NCBI GenBank assembly: GCA_036785705.1
Contig: JAWUZG010000137.1
Location: forward strand, 124,001-188,000
From: Acanthornis magna
Lineage: Eukaryota; Chordata; Aves; Passeriformes; Acanthizidae
Direction: 5' to 3'
Length of the DNA stretch: 64,000 nucleotides
Part shown: in pieces, positions 36,023 through 46,340 of the stretch
How the letters are laid out: every line of letters starts with the position of its first letter
Numbering within the stretch: the stretch's first letter is position 1
The notes under the pieces: model-generated
What the model saw: only the letters and a program-made list of their open reading frames with translations
Told to the model about the DNA's origin: nothing
Database searches by the model: none
Program-made: the position numbers and the translations under genes

Positions 36023-37627
36023 ACCAATTAGTTTCCTATTCTGGAGAAAAAAAAAAAAGTCTGAGAACCTCTGTGCCACCTGCCTGAAGCAAATTTGCAC
36101 TGTTGAGTTATATCAGACGATTTTAAACTTGAAGTAATGGCATACCCTTGACCACAGCAGCATGAATGGCTCTGCTAGAATTGCAAATGATTTTATGTAT
36201 GTTGGCACTAAGACACTGTGAAAAATGAACATAAAGTAGTGATGAACTTGCTACTGCTGTCAGTCAAAGATGGTTTTGGGTTACAATGAGGGCACAATTT
36301 GGATGTGTGATAATGCTCTGACAATTCAAGGTGGAATATAAAATACGGGGTAGAAATGGAAAATGATCAATTAGAAATATTGCCTGAAACCATTAAACAA
36401 ACACTGAGGAAATCTAGAAGGATGACAAATCACTTTCATCACAGTTTAGAGTTAGTATTTATGGATTCAGACACAATGATAGGTAATGTAGTAGATTTAT
36501 GTAATGCCATTTATTAAGGTTCTCATTTTCATTTCTTCTGAATAACATTACTACAATAGATCATAAGTCTCCATACTTATTTTGCTCCCATATTTTTACT
36601 TAAAACAAAAATGCAAGTTGTAACTTAATTATGCATCCGTGAATGATGACATACAACACTTCTGAAGGATTCCTTTAGTGCAGAAGGTTCATTACAGAAC
36701 CTGCAGATCACCTGAAAGATTCTGTGGAGTGTCACTACTGTGATATTAAAGGGGACAGGTCATGCCTGAACTACTGTTGATACAGACACAGACTGGTCAA
36801 AAATTCTTTATGTATCTCATAACATTTCATCATTCAGGAATAGTTGAGGACAGATGTTTTCCATCCGACTGATATTAGCAGTATTTTCACACTGCTTTCA
36901 TTAAGCTGTCATTTAAAAAACTGCTTCAATTTGAGTCCCCTTTCTGCTTTGTTAGTTTTAATGTATCTCTATGTACCTGGTATGACAAGAAAGGTTGCCT
37001 TTGTTCTAGTGTATAAATTTACTAGAAATTAGAGCAGACTCACACAATTACCTACACTAAGTCTGAATGTAATCATGCAGTACCAACAGGTTTGGGCAAG
37101 AACAGTCTTAAGAATTTGCACTTATTTATGGTCTAATTTGAAAAGATTTAAAATGTATTAAGGCACTGTGAATTCAAACATTTATGAAACTCTGATTTGA
37201 AGGAACCAGTAACTTTGATTTACTAATGTTGTAAAACACATTGTTCACTGAACACAGAAAAGGAATGCTTCAGTTTGTCCTGAGTAGATACTAAAGAAGA
37301 TTCAAAAGCAATGGTGATTTAGGAAGTACAGCAAATAAATGTTTATAACCAAATGTTTATTGAACCAAATAAGCATCTAGAAAGTTTAGAAAGGTGCAGA
37401 CACTTGGGTCTCAAAGTTTGCAAATGCTGAGAATGTGATTTTTTTCTTTCAGAAATTCTATTTTTGTTTTTCTTGGTCTCAGACATTTTCTGTTCTTGTA
37501 AAATGTTGCACTGAGGAGCTATAAATGTACAAGGGCAATAAAATATATGTTTCATAAGAAAAAAGTGTTTTCAGAAGTTGTGCTGCAAAACAAGAAATGG
37601 GAAATTGCATCATATTATGTTCAGAAC
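36023..37627. other. AT-rich DNA without a recognisable gene
   Basis: No exon, RNA gene or named repeat is visible. Confidence 0.6.
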
Positions 37628-37758
37628 GACAACAAAAAGAATACCTTATTTCTTTTTCATAAAATTGTAGAATAAGTAAATCAACAACAACAACAACAAC
37701 AACAACAACAAAAAGAATACCTTATTTCTTCTTCATAAAATTGTAGAATAAGTAAATC
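37628..37758 (+). repeat. Tandem duplication with expanded CAA repeat, 76-nt period
   Basis: The 52-bp block AACAAAAAGAATACCTTATT...AGTAAATC occurs at 37631-37682 and again at 37707-37758, with one substitution (TCTTTTTC versus TCTTCTTC). A run of eight or so CAA/ACA units lies between them, and only a short CAA piece precedes the first copy. The near identity indicates a recent event. Confidence 0.93.
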
Positions 37759-40055
37759 CTGGGGTTTTGACATGTTTAGAAGAGGCTCTGCATCCCCAAG
37801 ATCAGGAGAACACAGCTTAAAATTTAGTTCCTTGTTGTAAATCAGAGAGCTGCCCACTCATGCATACGTATGTGTGAACAAGGATGAGGAGAATGGGATG
37901 GCATTGCTTTCTCTCTTGCAGTCACACTGGAGCAGAGCTGATGGAGAAACTCTGGCCTCTCTCCAGGTGTGCTTCCAGCAGAGCCACATGCTGTGCCTTG
38001 GTCCTGATGCCACCAGGTCACATACTGCAGCAGATCCCTGCTCTGCAGAGACACAGGCAGCTTTGGGGAGCCACAGAAAAGTGCCAAGGACTGCTCAGTT
38101 CCCTAACGTACATCAACATATTTATATGCATCATATGTTTCTAAAACTATCTATGGATAACTGTGGAGGGACTGGGTGAGGTGAGGTGGGGGAGGACAGA
38201 GGGATGGAGGGAGGAATAAAAACAATGAGGAAAGGAAAGAAAAAAAAATTTAAGAGGAAACATTTCACTTAATATCTGACTTCTCTTCCTATTAAAAAAA
38301 AAGAACCAACACCAAGGAACCAAACCTAGGTGTTCCAAACCTAGGATCCCAACTAATTTGATAAGCACTTTTTTGTGCTAAGATGGGTGATGACAGTGGT
38401 ATCCTGTCTCATATGAGTCTTCTGAGGGTGTATGGATTTTAAGAAGTGCCCAGATACTTTGATAATGAGGAATCAAAATTTTAAAAAAATAAAATTCAGT
38501 CTGGCGGTGAGAAAAAGATGTACTGAAAATGGTCTCCTAGTTTTCACTGGAAGTATAAGAAATGTATGTAAATAATTGATCTCCCTGTTCTTTTTTGTTT
38601 GAAGAAACTATAAACCTATCAGATTGCAAAAGCACTAACTGAGGGTTTTGATTTGTTGGGTGTCGGGATTCTTTTTGTTCCTGTTTTTGTGTAAAATTCT
38701 TGGTACTTTTCATAATATAACTGCAATAGGCCTTGATGTAAGTGTTGCTGCCTGTGTAGAGCACTGATTAAAGGATGAGAGCTCACTTCTGCTATCAGTT
38801 GTACACCACTCCACTTGGTCATTTCCCCACCCTGTTTGCCACAGATTGATAAAAAGACTCGAGAACAGATTTATGAGATGAAAATCAATTCTGAAAGTTT
38901 CATCTATTACATTAATTTACTTAAGGCCAGAGTCTGCTTCACTCTTGAGAAGTATGATTTGCTGGAACCCTTCTCCCATGTGCACCCTGAACAAATTAAT
39001 GTTCTTAGGCTCAAAAATTTGAACAGTCTTGCACAGACTTCATAAATACTCTCCGTGTCTGTGCATTCATAGCAAATGTAATATTGCATTGCACATTATT
39101 CCAGCAAATACTTATCCACAGAATAATTTTAAAAAGTTTTTGCAGTAGCTTAGCAACCAGTAAATTTCTCTAATATCCATGCAGAGAGTGTTTATTAAAT
39201 CTTCTCCTGTAGAATTACATGAAAACTATTTAATACAAAAAGAAACCTTCTTAATAAGACTAAACATTAATTGAATTTCTCCCATCTTTGAGTGAATACA
39301 ATGTGTAATTATTGACTTGCATATATTCCTTCCAGGAGTGCTTTAGTTTGATTTTTAGTACATATCTCTATTTTACAATTAATTTTTATATTTTTCTTCT
39401 CTTTTAAAGTTAAAATTCTTTCACACAATTCAATTTTACAGAAAGTTTTTACATTCTGTCTTTATTCCCACTGCAGTCTTTTTATCCATATTTTTACCTT
39501 TTGTTTGAACACATTCAATTACACTATATGTGGCTTACTTAATACCATATCCTTTATGTTGCAGCAGAGAGACTTTAATATATGAGGTTCTAAAGCTTAA
39601 TAATTTCCTTCACACAGCATTTCTTTCATTCCACATAACATAAGTTTCACTGATGGCTGTAATTTGAAAACCAAGTTATTGTCTCTGTTCTTCACATCCA
39701 CAATTATTTTAGAATTCTACGATGTAATACTCCATTATTTGGATCAAATGAAGTAACATTAATTTCTCACCCCTCGGTTCATCTGTATGTGATGAAACAC
39801 ACCCTGATAGGCACAATCATCTGAAATTAAAAAAAACACTGCTTTTCAGTTTATGATTTTTGCTTTTCTCTAGAACTTTAAAAAAACTTTGAACAGGATT
39901 CATTTATAATGTGTGTGTTTATGTCTGTCTATTAGTCTGTCATTGGCACACAGCTGATTTGTAGTTTCCACATTGCAGAAAATACAGCTCAGGTTATTTG
40001 TACAAATTTGTCTACTTATGAGTGTTTACCTTCAACCTATTTGATGACTGATAAA
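37759..40055. other. DNA without a recognisable gene
   Basis: The part 37850-38110 is less AT-rich, with overlapping frames of 81-101 codons on both strands that I cannot assign. The rest is AT-rich. A small duplication, AACCAAACCTAGG/TTCCAAACCTAGG, lies at 38314-38345. Confidence 0.55.
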
Positions 40056-40271
40056 AAATTTATTGTCCTTTACATAGACATGCAAATAAAAATGGCTTGA
40101 ATTACCCAGTTTGCAGCAGAAGTAAAATGAAGAAAATAACTGAGATGTGTTTTTTCAGCCCCTCTTTCTTTAAAGCTCATCCGTATATTTAGACCTTCAT
40201 TTTACTTCTGCTGCAAACTGGATAATTCAAGCCATTTTTATTTGCATGTCTATGTAAAGGACAATAAATTT
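40056..40271. repeat. Near-perfect 77-bp inverted repeat with 62-bp spacer
   Basis: Arm 1 (40056-40132) and arm 2 (40195-40271) are reverse complements at 76 of 77 positions. The only mismatch is 40105 against 40222. The arms contain TTATTGTCCTTTACATAGAC and, toward the loop, GCAGCAGAAGTAAAATGAAG. The sequences outside the arms do not match, and the spacer (40133-40194) is not itself palindromic. As RNA or single-stranded DNA it would form a long stem with a 62-nt loop. It shows neither a coding frame nor features of a known MITE that I recognise. Confidence 0.96.
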
Positions 40272-41156
40272 AGCGTAGCTAACTAACGAGTTATGGCACT
40301 GGGAGAGGATCCTCCTGAATGTATAAAGTTTGGACGGAATATTCTAGGGAAATATGTTCCATTTGAAACACTGACACTGCTTCTTTCAGTTTTGTCCCTG
40401 CATTACTAGAAAGAAAACCATGTAAGGTAAATTGAATTAAAGCAGAATTTTAAAAAATATAGTAAAATATGCAACTCAGTAATAACCACAAGCATCTTGG
40501 TGTTTTACAGTAAAAAGGCAAAATTTAAGGTGGGACAAACTTAGACCTGATTTTCAGCACCCGACTAAGACCAATATTCTTAGTGAGTTTCTATATTTTG
40601 TGTATTTATTCACTTTAGTTTCCAACAGACTTAACTTTGAATAAACTGCCAAATTTCACTTCTCATTTATATGCCTTTCCAAATGGGATTCAGCAAATAA
40701 TCAATTGGGATAACTAAATCAAAGGTGATTCAAGGCATGTACAAATTCCCATTTTATATTTCATCAATCATAGTTGTTTTTGTATTGTTTATCTATTTAG
40801 TCTGTTGCTGCATCTGTCATCCTTGTGAGGCCCAGGTAACTTTCTTAGTTGCCTGTGTTGAACTGGGTGATTCTTTTTTAAAGCTTTAAATTATTTGAAG
40901 GAAATGTCTTTTGTGTATATTGTTTAACACAGAAAAAAAATCCTTTCTCACCAGATTCTATAGCTGAAATGGATTAATAATTCCCATCTAGTATATGTTT
41001 GAGAATATATTAATTCAGTTAGTTGTCACCATTCAGGGAAAAGCTGACAGGTGGTTCTTGAGCTAACATCTACATTAAACATTAGTCTTTATTTAACTGT
41101 ACCCTATCAGTTTTCTCTTTTACTGCATAGTTATGCTGACTTCTCTGAAACAGCCT
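40272..41156. other. AT-rich DNA without a recognisable gene
   Basis: No exon or named repeat is visible between the inverted repeat and the next LTR. Confidence 0.6.
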
Positions 41157-41480
41157 GTTGTGGTTTAGGAATAGTATTCCCAAGTTTATTGCTTCCACCA
41201 AAACCCTCCAAACCAAGCACCACTCACTCACTCACTCACTCTCCGCTGTCCCTGACTTCGCGGCATCTTGAGAGAATTGGAGGCACAAAAGGTGAAGATC
41301 GTGGGTGGAGATAAGCACAATTTACTGGAAACAGCAATGAAATAAGAAAATGAACTGTAAGGGCAACAATATTAATTGCAAAAGTGTACTAGACAGGCAA
41401 GGGATTCACATGCAAAACACCCCCACAGAGCCCGACCTGATCGCCACCACCGTACCCCGACCTGTGAGAGAGATCTGACT
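41157..41480 (-). mobile_element. Truncated LTR, same family as the CR1-nested LTR
   Basis: The plus strand starts TGTTGTGGTTTAGGAATAG, as does the element at 23633, so the 3' end of a minus-strand LTR is present. Shared blocks follow: TGAAGATC...TGG, AGATAA/GATAATT, TTTACTGGAAACAG versus TTTACTAGAAACAG, and AATAAGAAAATGAAC. Similarity fades after about 41430-41480, and the U3 start (CCAAAACCAGGACA on the plus strand) is missing, so the 5' part is deleted. CACT repeats lie at 41218-41236. A 116-codon plus-strand frame (41376-41726) runs from the LTR into unknown sequence and is not convincing. Confidence 0.8.
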
Positions 41481-42970
41481 GCAGCAGTGCTAAGTTTTGC
41501 GATGCTGTTATCTACTCTTGCAACAGACACAAAAAAATCTTTTGGCTTGCCATCCAGAAAACTAGCTTACTATGACCTGCAGGTTAACAACCCTTATGGC
41601 AGTCCTATTTTTATCTTAACTTGCAAGGGTTTTGCAGAGAACATAATGAAATGTATAGCCATTAAAAATCAAATCCCAACAGCAGTTACCTCAGAACATC
41701 ACATGAAATTCAGGAATCCCAGCTGAGGGTTACCTATAGGAGCCAGATGATTTGTGGATAGGTGGACACTTCAGACAGCATTGCATTAAAAGCTGGTATT
41801 AAAGATTGAGTCCAGCCATTAATCCCAGTGCCAATACAGTAATTGATTGGCAGAATATATAGAATATAGCCATAGAAGCCTGATTTCCTTAATTTCATCT
41901 AACAAAAACTAGAGACTATGTCATCAATTACTTAAGACTAAGACTGAGAGTCCAGGAAGTCTGTAACTATTTAATGATTTGTTTGTGCAGCTAAAAGGTT
42001 TAGGTAAAACAGAATGTAAATTGTTCAGAACAGGGTAAAGATACTAATTAAAAATATTTAATTAAACATTACTTTGATCCACAAATAAATTTACAAAGAT
42101 CTGAGGATCCAATTTTTACTGTTTGCTCTCACGTAAACTGAGCCAGAGGCAAAACGTTCCTAAGTACACAATTTGCATCCAAAACAAGATGAATTGAGAG
42201 ATAGATGCTCAGACATGCTTGAACTACATCCAAATTAACCTCTTCAGATCAAAAGGAAGAGAAATAAATGTTTTCCAAAATAATACATCTTTAGAAAGGA
42301 CACAAACCTCTAGCTTTTCAAATGATTCTGCAAGTTTCTAAATACTCTGGGAAAAGAGAAGAAATGTACCTACAAGATTAAAGAACACAATATTTTAACA
42401 TCCTTTGAAATAGCTTTTCAGAAAGAGGATGCAACAACATTTTGACATTTATGGGTGTAAACAGGTACTTTCTGGATGTGTGTTTCCCTCCCATTTTATT
42501 CAGTCAGTTAGTAACTTGTGTCAGTCAGTTTGCATATCTGATAGCCACCTTTCAAAAGATAACTTTACCTTGCCTTTTCTGTAAGCATAACCCTGTAAAA
42601 TTTCATGGTTCACAAACTACCAGAAAGAGAACTACCAGTAGCATGCAAGAAAACACTGCCTGAAACTATCCAACAACTTCTCCCAAAAGTTAGCAGCACA
42701 GGATTACCGGGACACTTTTCCACCTGCGGTATATCCCTTATACCCAGGAGAAATAATGGAAAAGAAGGATTACCATTTTTTTCCTTTCTGTTTGAGGTAA
42801 TTCTTAATCCTGTTTGAGTTGTTGGAAACTGGGAGATTTATAGAGAGCTGAAAATCTTAGTCAAAGTCACTGCCATATATCTTGCTACCAGCACGACAGT
42901 GTTAAACCACACAAAAAAGAAACTATTATTCCTTTTAGCTTTTAATTTAAATGGCATACTCTCTTTAATT
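41481..42970. other. AT-rich DNA with a possible CR1 remnant
   Basis: At about 41799-41836 AAAGATTGAGTCCAGCCATT and CCCAGTGCCAA resemble a minus-strand CR1 3' end like the one at 11.4 kb, but only about 37 bp match. Nothing else is recognised. Confidence 0.5.
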
Positions 42971-43065
42971 AAAATAAAATAAAATAAAATAAAATAAAAT
43001 AAAATAAAATAAAATAAAATAAAATAAAATAAAATAAAATAAAATAAAATAAAATAAAATAAAAT
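42971..43065. repeat. AAAAT pentanucleotide microsatellite, 19 units
   Basis: Nineteen uninterrupted AAAAT units (95 bp) are visible. The perfect array suggests high length variability. The minus-strand frames of about 80 codons across it are repeat products. Confidence 0.97.
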
Positions 43066-43116
43066 TCCAGTTTTGATGCACAAGATCTGGCATTATAGTA
43101 GAAATGGATTAAAAGT

Positions 43117-43694
43117 TGCCCTGGTTTCAACTGGGATACAGTTAATTTCTTCTCAATACCTGGTCCAGGGTTGGTTTTCCATTCAGTATGAGCATAATGT
43201 TGACAACACACTGATGTTTCAGTTGTAAGTCAAAGACCTTTTCAGTCTCTCCTGCTTTGCCAGTGAGAAGGTACAAAAAAAATGCTAGGAGGGGGCAAGG
43301 CTGGGACAGGTGACCTAAACTGGGCAAAGGGATATTCTGCACTGGAGAACGTCGTGACCAGCATAACAATTGGGGGATTTAACCAGATTATTATTTATTT
43401 AATAAATAATACTTATATTTACTTATTTACACAGAATGGGGGGGGCATTGGTGAGGGTTCAAGAATGGGATTTTGCCTTTGTCAGTAGGTGGTGAACAAT
43501 TGTATTGTGCATCTCTGGTTTTACCTTGAGTTGTATAAATGACAATGATGATTATATTTCTCTTTGTTTCAATTATTAAACTGCTCTTATCTCAATTTAC
43601 AAGTTTCTTCTTTGATTCTCCCCACAATTCCCATGGGGAAGAAGGAGGGAATTGAGCAAGCAGCTTCATTGCCAGCTGGCCTTAAATCACAACT
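43117..43694 (+). mobile_element. Solo LTR, same family as 21053-21695
   Basis: It starts TGCCCTGGTTTCAACTGGGA and ends CTTAAATCACAACT (578 bp). The flanking 5-mers AAAGT (43112-43116) and AAGGT (43695-43699) differ by one base and look like a decayed target-site duplication. The same ordered landmarks as the 21 kb copy are present: AACACACTGATGTTTCAG, GGGCAAAGGGATATTC, GTCGTGACCA, GGTGGTGAACAATTGTATTG and TTTCAATTATTAAACTG. A block of TATTTA-rich repeats at 43390-43430 is extra relative to the other copy. Confidence 0.88.
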
Positions 43695-46021
43695 AAGGTA
43701 AAATAGACACTTTTCTCACACAACTGTATTTTATTTTTTTTTAAATTGTTTTATAATAACATGAAATATCTCTAGAACTTGAGAAACTCTTAAGTTATAT
43801 GGAGGATTGCCCCTTGTTTACTTATATTTTCTGTGTGTATTTTTTTTGGTGTGCCTTTTTTTTTCCTTTATGTGCAGTGATCCTAGAGATTTCTCTTTAT
43901 TTTAATGAGTGTGAATAGATTTTATAGATTTTATTTTTTTTATATTAAAAAATTCCTTCTCTTACAAGTTCAATTTTACCACAAAATTAGGTATGAAATC
44001 ACTGAATAAAGATACAGTTGTGGATGTACTTTTTTATTGTTTTTTAGTTTAAGAAAAATAAGAGTGGCATGTAAATAAAGCAGTCCTCTGACATTATTAT
44101 GTTAGAGAATAATTAAAAATAACTTCTAAAATATTCATTTAGGCTTCAATAGTGTAGCATAATGATAACCACTGAGCATATAGCTTTACAAGATTAATTA
44201 GAAACAGTGATTCAGGGTAGCATAAACTTTTGATTTGTGACTGAAACAGATTTTTATTTGACAAGCAGTATGTACAGTTAGTACTATTGTTTCATAATAG
44301 TAATACCTTTTCCCCAGGACTGATATGAAACACTGCTATTTAGAATAAATAAAAGTAATTGGACAGAAACATATGTTTATAGATATGTTTAATGATTTTT
44401 TTTCTACTGAATGGAAAAAAAGCAAGACAGCTTTTACACTTTCTCTTCCAAAATACCTGGGGATAAAGGAACAAAAAAGAGTTGTATGTTTATTATTTGA
44501 TTTACTATTAACTGTCCAACCTTTACAAGAGAAGAATTTGTAATTCCTCACACGCAGGCACCATGTAAAAGGCACTTGGGTTCTTAAAGGATCAAATCGA
44601 AAGAATAAGTCGTACATTGCAGACAGCCCATTCAGGTAGCATTTGCATAATTGGGCTTTACACACTTGAGTTAGCACTAACTGAATTCAGTGAACGCTGA
44701 CTCCCAGCAATTGTGAGATAGGTCCAAAGTGTTGCAGATTTTCAGTTTGTGTGACTATATTTCCATTATTTTAAATTGGGGGTTTATGGGAATAAGAACT
44801 ACAAAAGTAACTTCTTAGGAATTCATATATTTAAGACAGAAAATTAAACTGAGATGTATTAAATACTGTAATTGGATAAATGCATAAAATATTATGCTTG
44901 TAATAAATCAGGTTTTAAGATGAAGTCAACATTTATTCATTATATCAGAGTAAATGATGCCAGTTTCTTTTTATGCATGTTTTGATGGTTAACTGAGATT
45001 TTTATAAATTAGCCTTTCATTTTTTCATATGTCTCTTTTCTCTATACATTCCTGCAGTCATGCTGACTATGCTGTTTGAAATGAGGACCAAGGTACCTCA
45101 TTTGCTCTATTTTCCAGCCGTCCCTACACTTTAGAACCATTTCTCAAAGAGGGATATACACAGAAAAAAGGAACAATGAGCCAGATTAACAGCAATTCCA
45201 CTTGTGGCAAGAATAAAGCTTATTATAATATACATATATAAATGTAATAGATTATAAATGTAAATTATAAATATAATATAAATGTATATAAATGTATAGA
45301 ATATACATGTATATGTATAATATAAATGTATAGATTAAGGAGAATAAGATACATTATATTCTTTAAACAGTGCCCTTTTATTTGAGCTACTAGGCCATCA
45401 AAAATTACTGTGGGCTAGAACAGAGGTGAAAGTATTAGACAAACAACTCTAATGCCTAAGGCTCAGCATAGACTTTATATTATTTAGTATCTCAAAATTA
45501 ATCTCTGCATTTTTTTAAATGCATACAGGAAAATGTAGAGTTCTTTGAGAAAATGAAGTCATCTCCATAGAATTGATTTGAAGATAGACTACAGGTTAGT
45601 AGCTACATTCTGGTTCCAGTGCATTGCACTATTTGAGGCTTTTTTTTTTTCCCCAAGACCTGTGAAAAGGTTTAATTGAATTACCAAACAAATGCATGGA
45701 GAGATAAAATTTTATAAGTTACAAAATATAGTAAAATCATCCCTACAAGCAACAATCAGACTTACCTGGCTGGTCGTCAGATGCTTGCACTGCAGTTAAC
45801 TTAATTTTTATGAAAACCTATGCATTACTCAAGACCTTGAAGAGGTATTGTCACCCCTAAAAGTTGGATTCATTACTTAGCTTGCAGTAAACCAATCTCA
45901 CACATAAGACTGAGGTATTTACTCCATATTGGTGCAAAGACGAATTTTAGATGGTAAATCTACAAAGCTAGCGCACTGATTCTTAAAACTTTACACTATT
46001 TCTACATTTTAGCATACACAT
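43695..46021. other. AT-rich DNA without a recognisable gene
   Basis: It contains an AT-only tandem tract (45222-45330, TATAAATG-like units). A 113-codon minus-strand frame (44336-44677) matches nothing known to me. No RNA gene is seen. Confidence 0.55.
45222..45330. repeat. AT-rich degenerate tandem repeat
   Basis: TATAAATGTA-like units recur about ten times with variation. This is low-complexity sequence. Confidence 0.8.
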
Positions 46022-46340
46022 TGTGGTTTTAGATTTCCCGAGATTAGCAGGAGCTGGCAGAGAAAGCAGGCAGACGAACCCAAGATGGCGAAAGGAGAAC
46101 TTTATTTACAAAAACCTCTTTATATATCCATTAATAATCTGGCAACTATTGGTCATCAGGGAATCCACCTCCTAAAACCATTGGTCACAGCTATACAACA
46201 CCTAATACCAATCACAGGGATTAAAAAAGTACAAGAATGCAGCTTATCTCTATTCTCCCTGAGAAAGAAGAGAAAGATTTCTAAAACAGTGCAACTACAA
46301 CACATCATGGTTCATTGGCTGCAAGTCACCTCTCTGGACA
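46022..46340 (-). mobile_element. Small solo LTR with compact promoter
   Basis: On the minus strand it starts TGTCCAGAGAGGTGAC and ends CTAAAACCACA (319 bp). In order it carries CCAAT boxes (inverse ATTGG at about 46147 and 46177, and another near 46315), the TATA box TATATAAA (46119-46126), the poly-A signal AATAAA (46101-46106) and a U5-like region with CGCCATCTTGGG. TATA and AATAAA only about 20 bp apart implies a very short R region, as in some avian retroviruses. ACACAT occurs at 46016-46021 and 46338-46343, but the second copy overlaps the TG end, so the duplication is unclear. No internal region adjoins it. Confidence 0.68.
46119..46126 (-). promoter_or_regulatory. TATA box of the small LTR
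   Basis: TATATAAA on the minus strand lies downstream of CCAAT boxes and about 20 bp upstream of AATAAA, in the expected U3 position of the LTR. Confidence 0.6.

Noticed and set aside
37842..38179. Frames of 81-101 codons on both strands as an exon
   Set aside because: The patch is less AT-rich, so open frames arise on both strands. No recognisable domain and no consistent splice signals were seen.
42838..43211. Two minus-strand frames with a repeated FILFY pattern
   Set aside because: The pattern is the translation of the AAAAT microsatellite.
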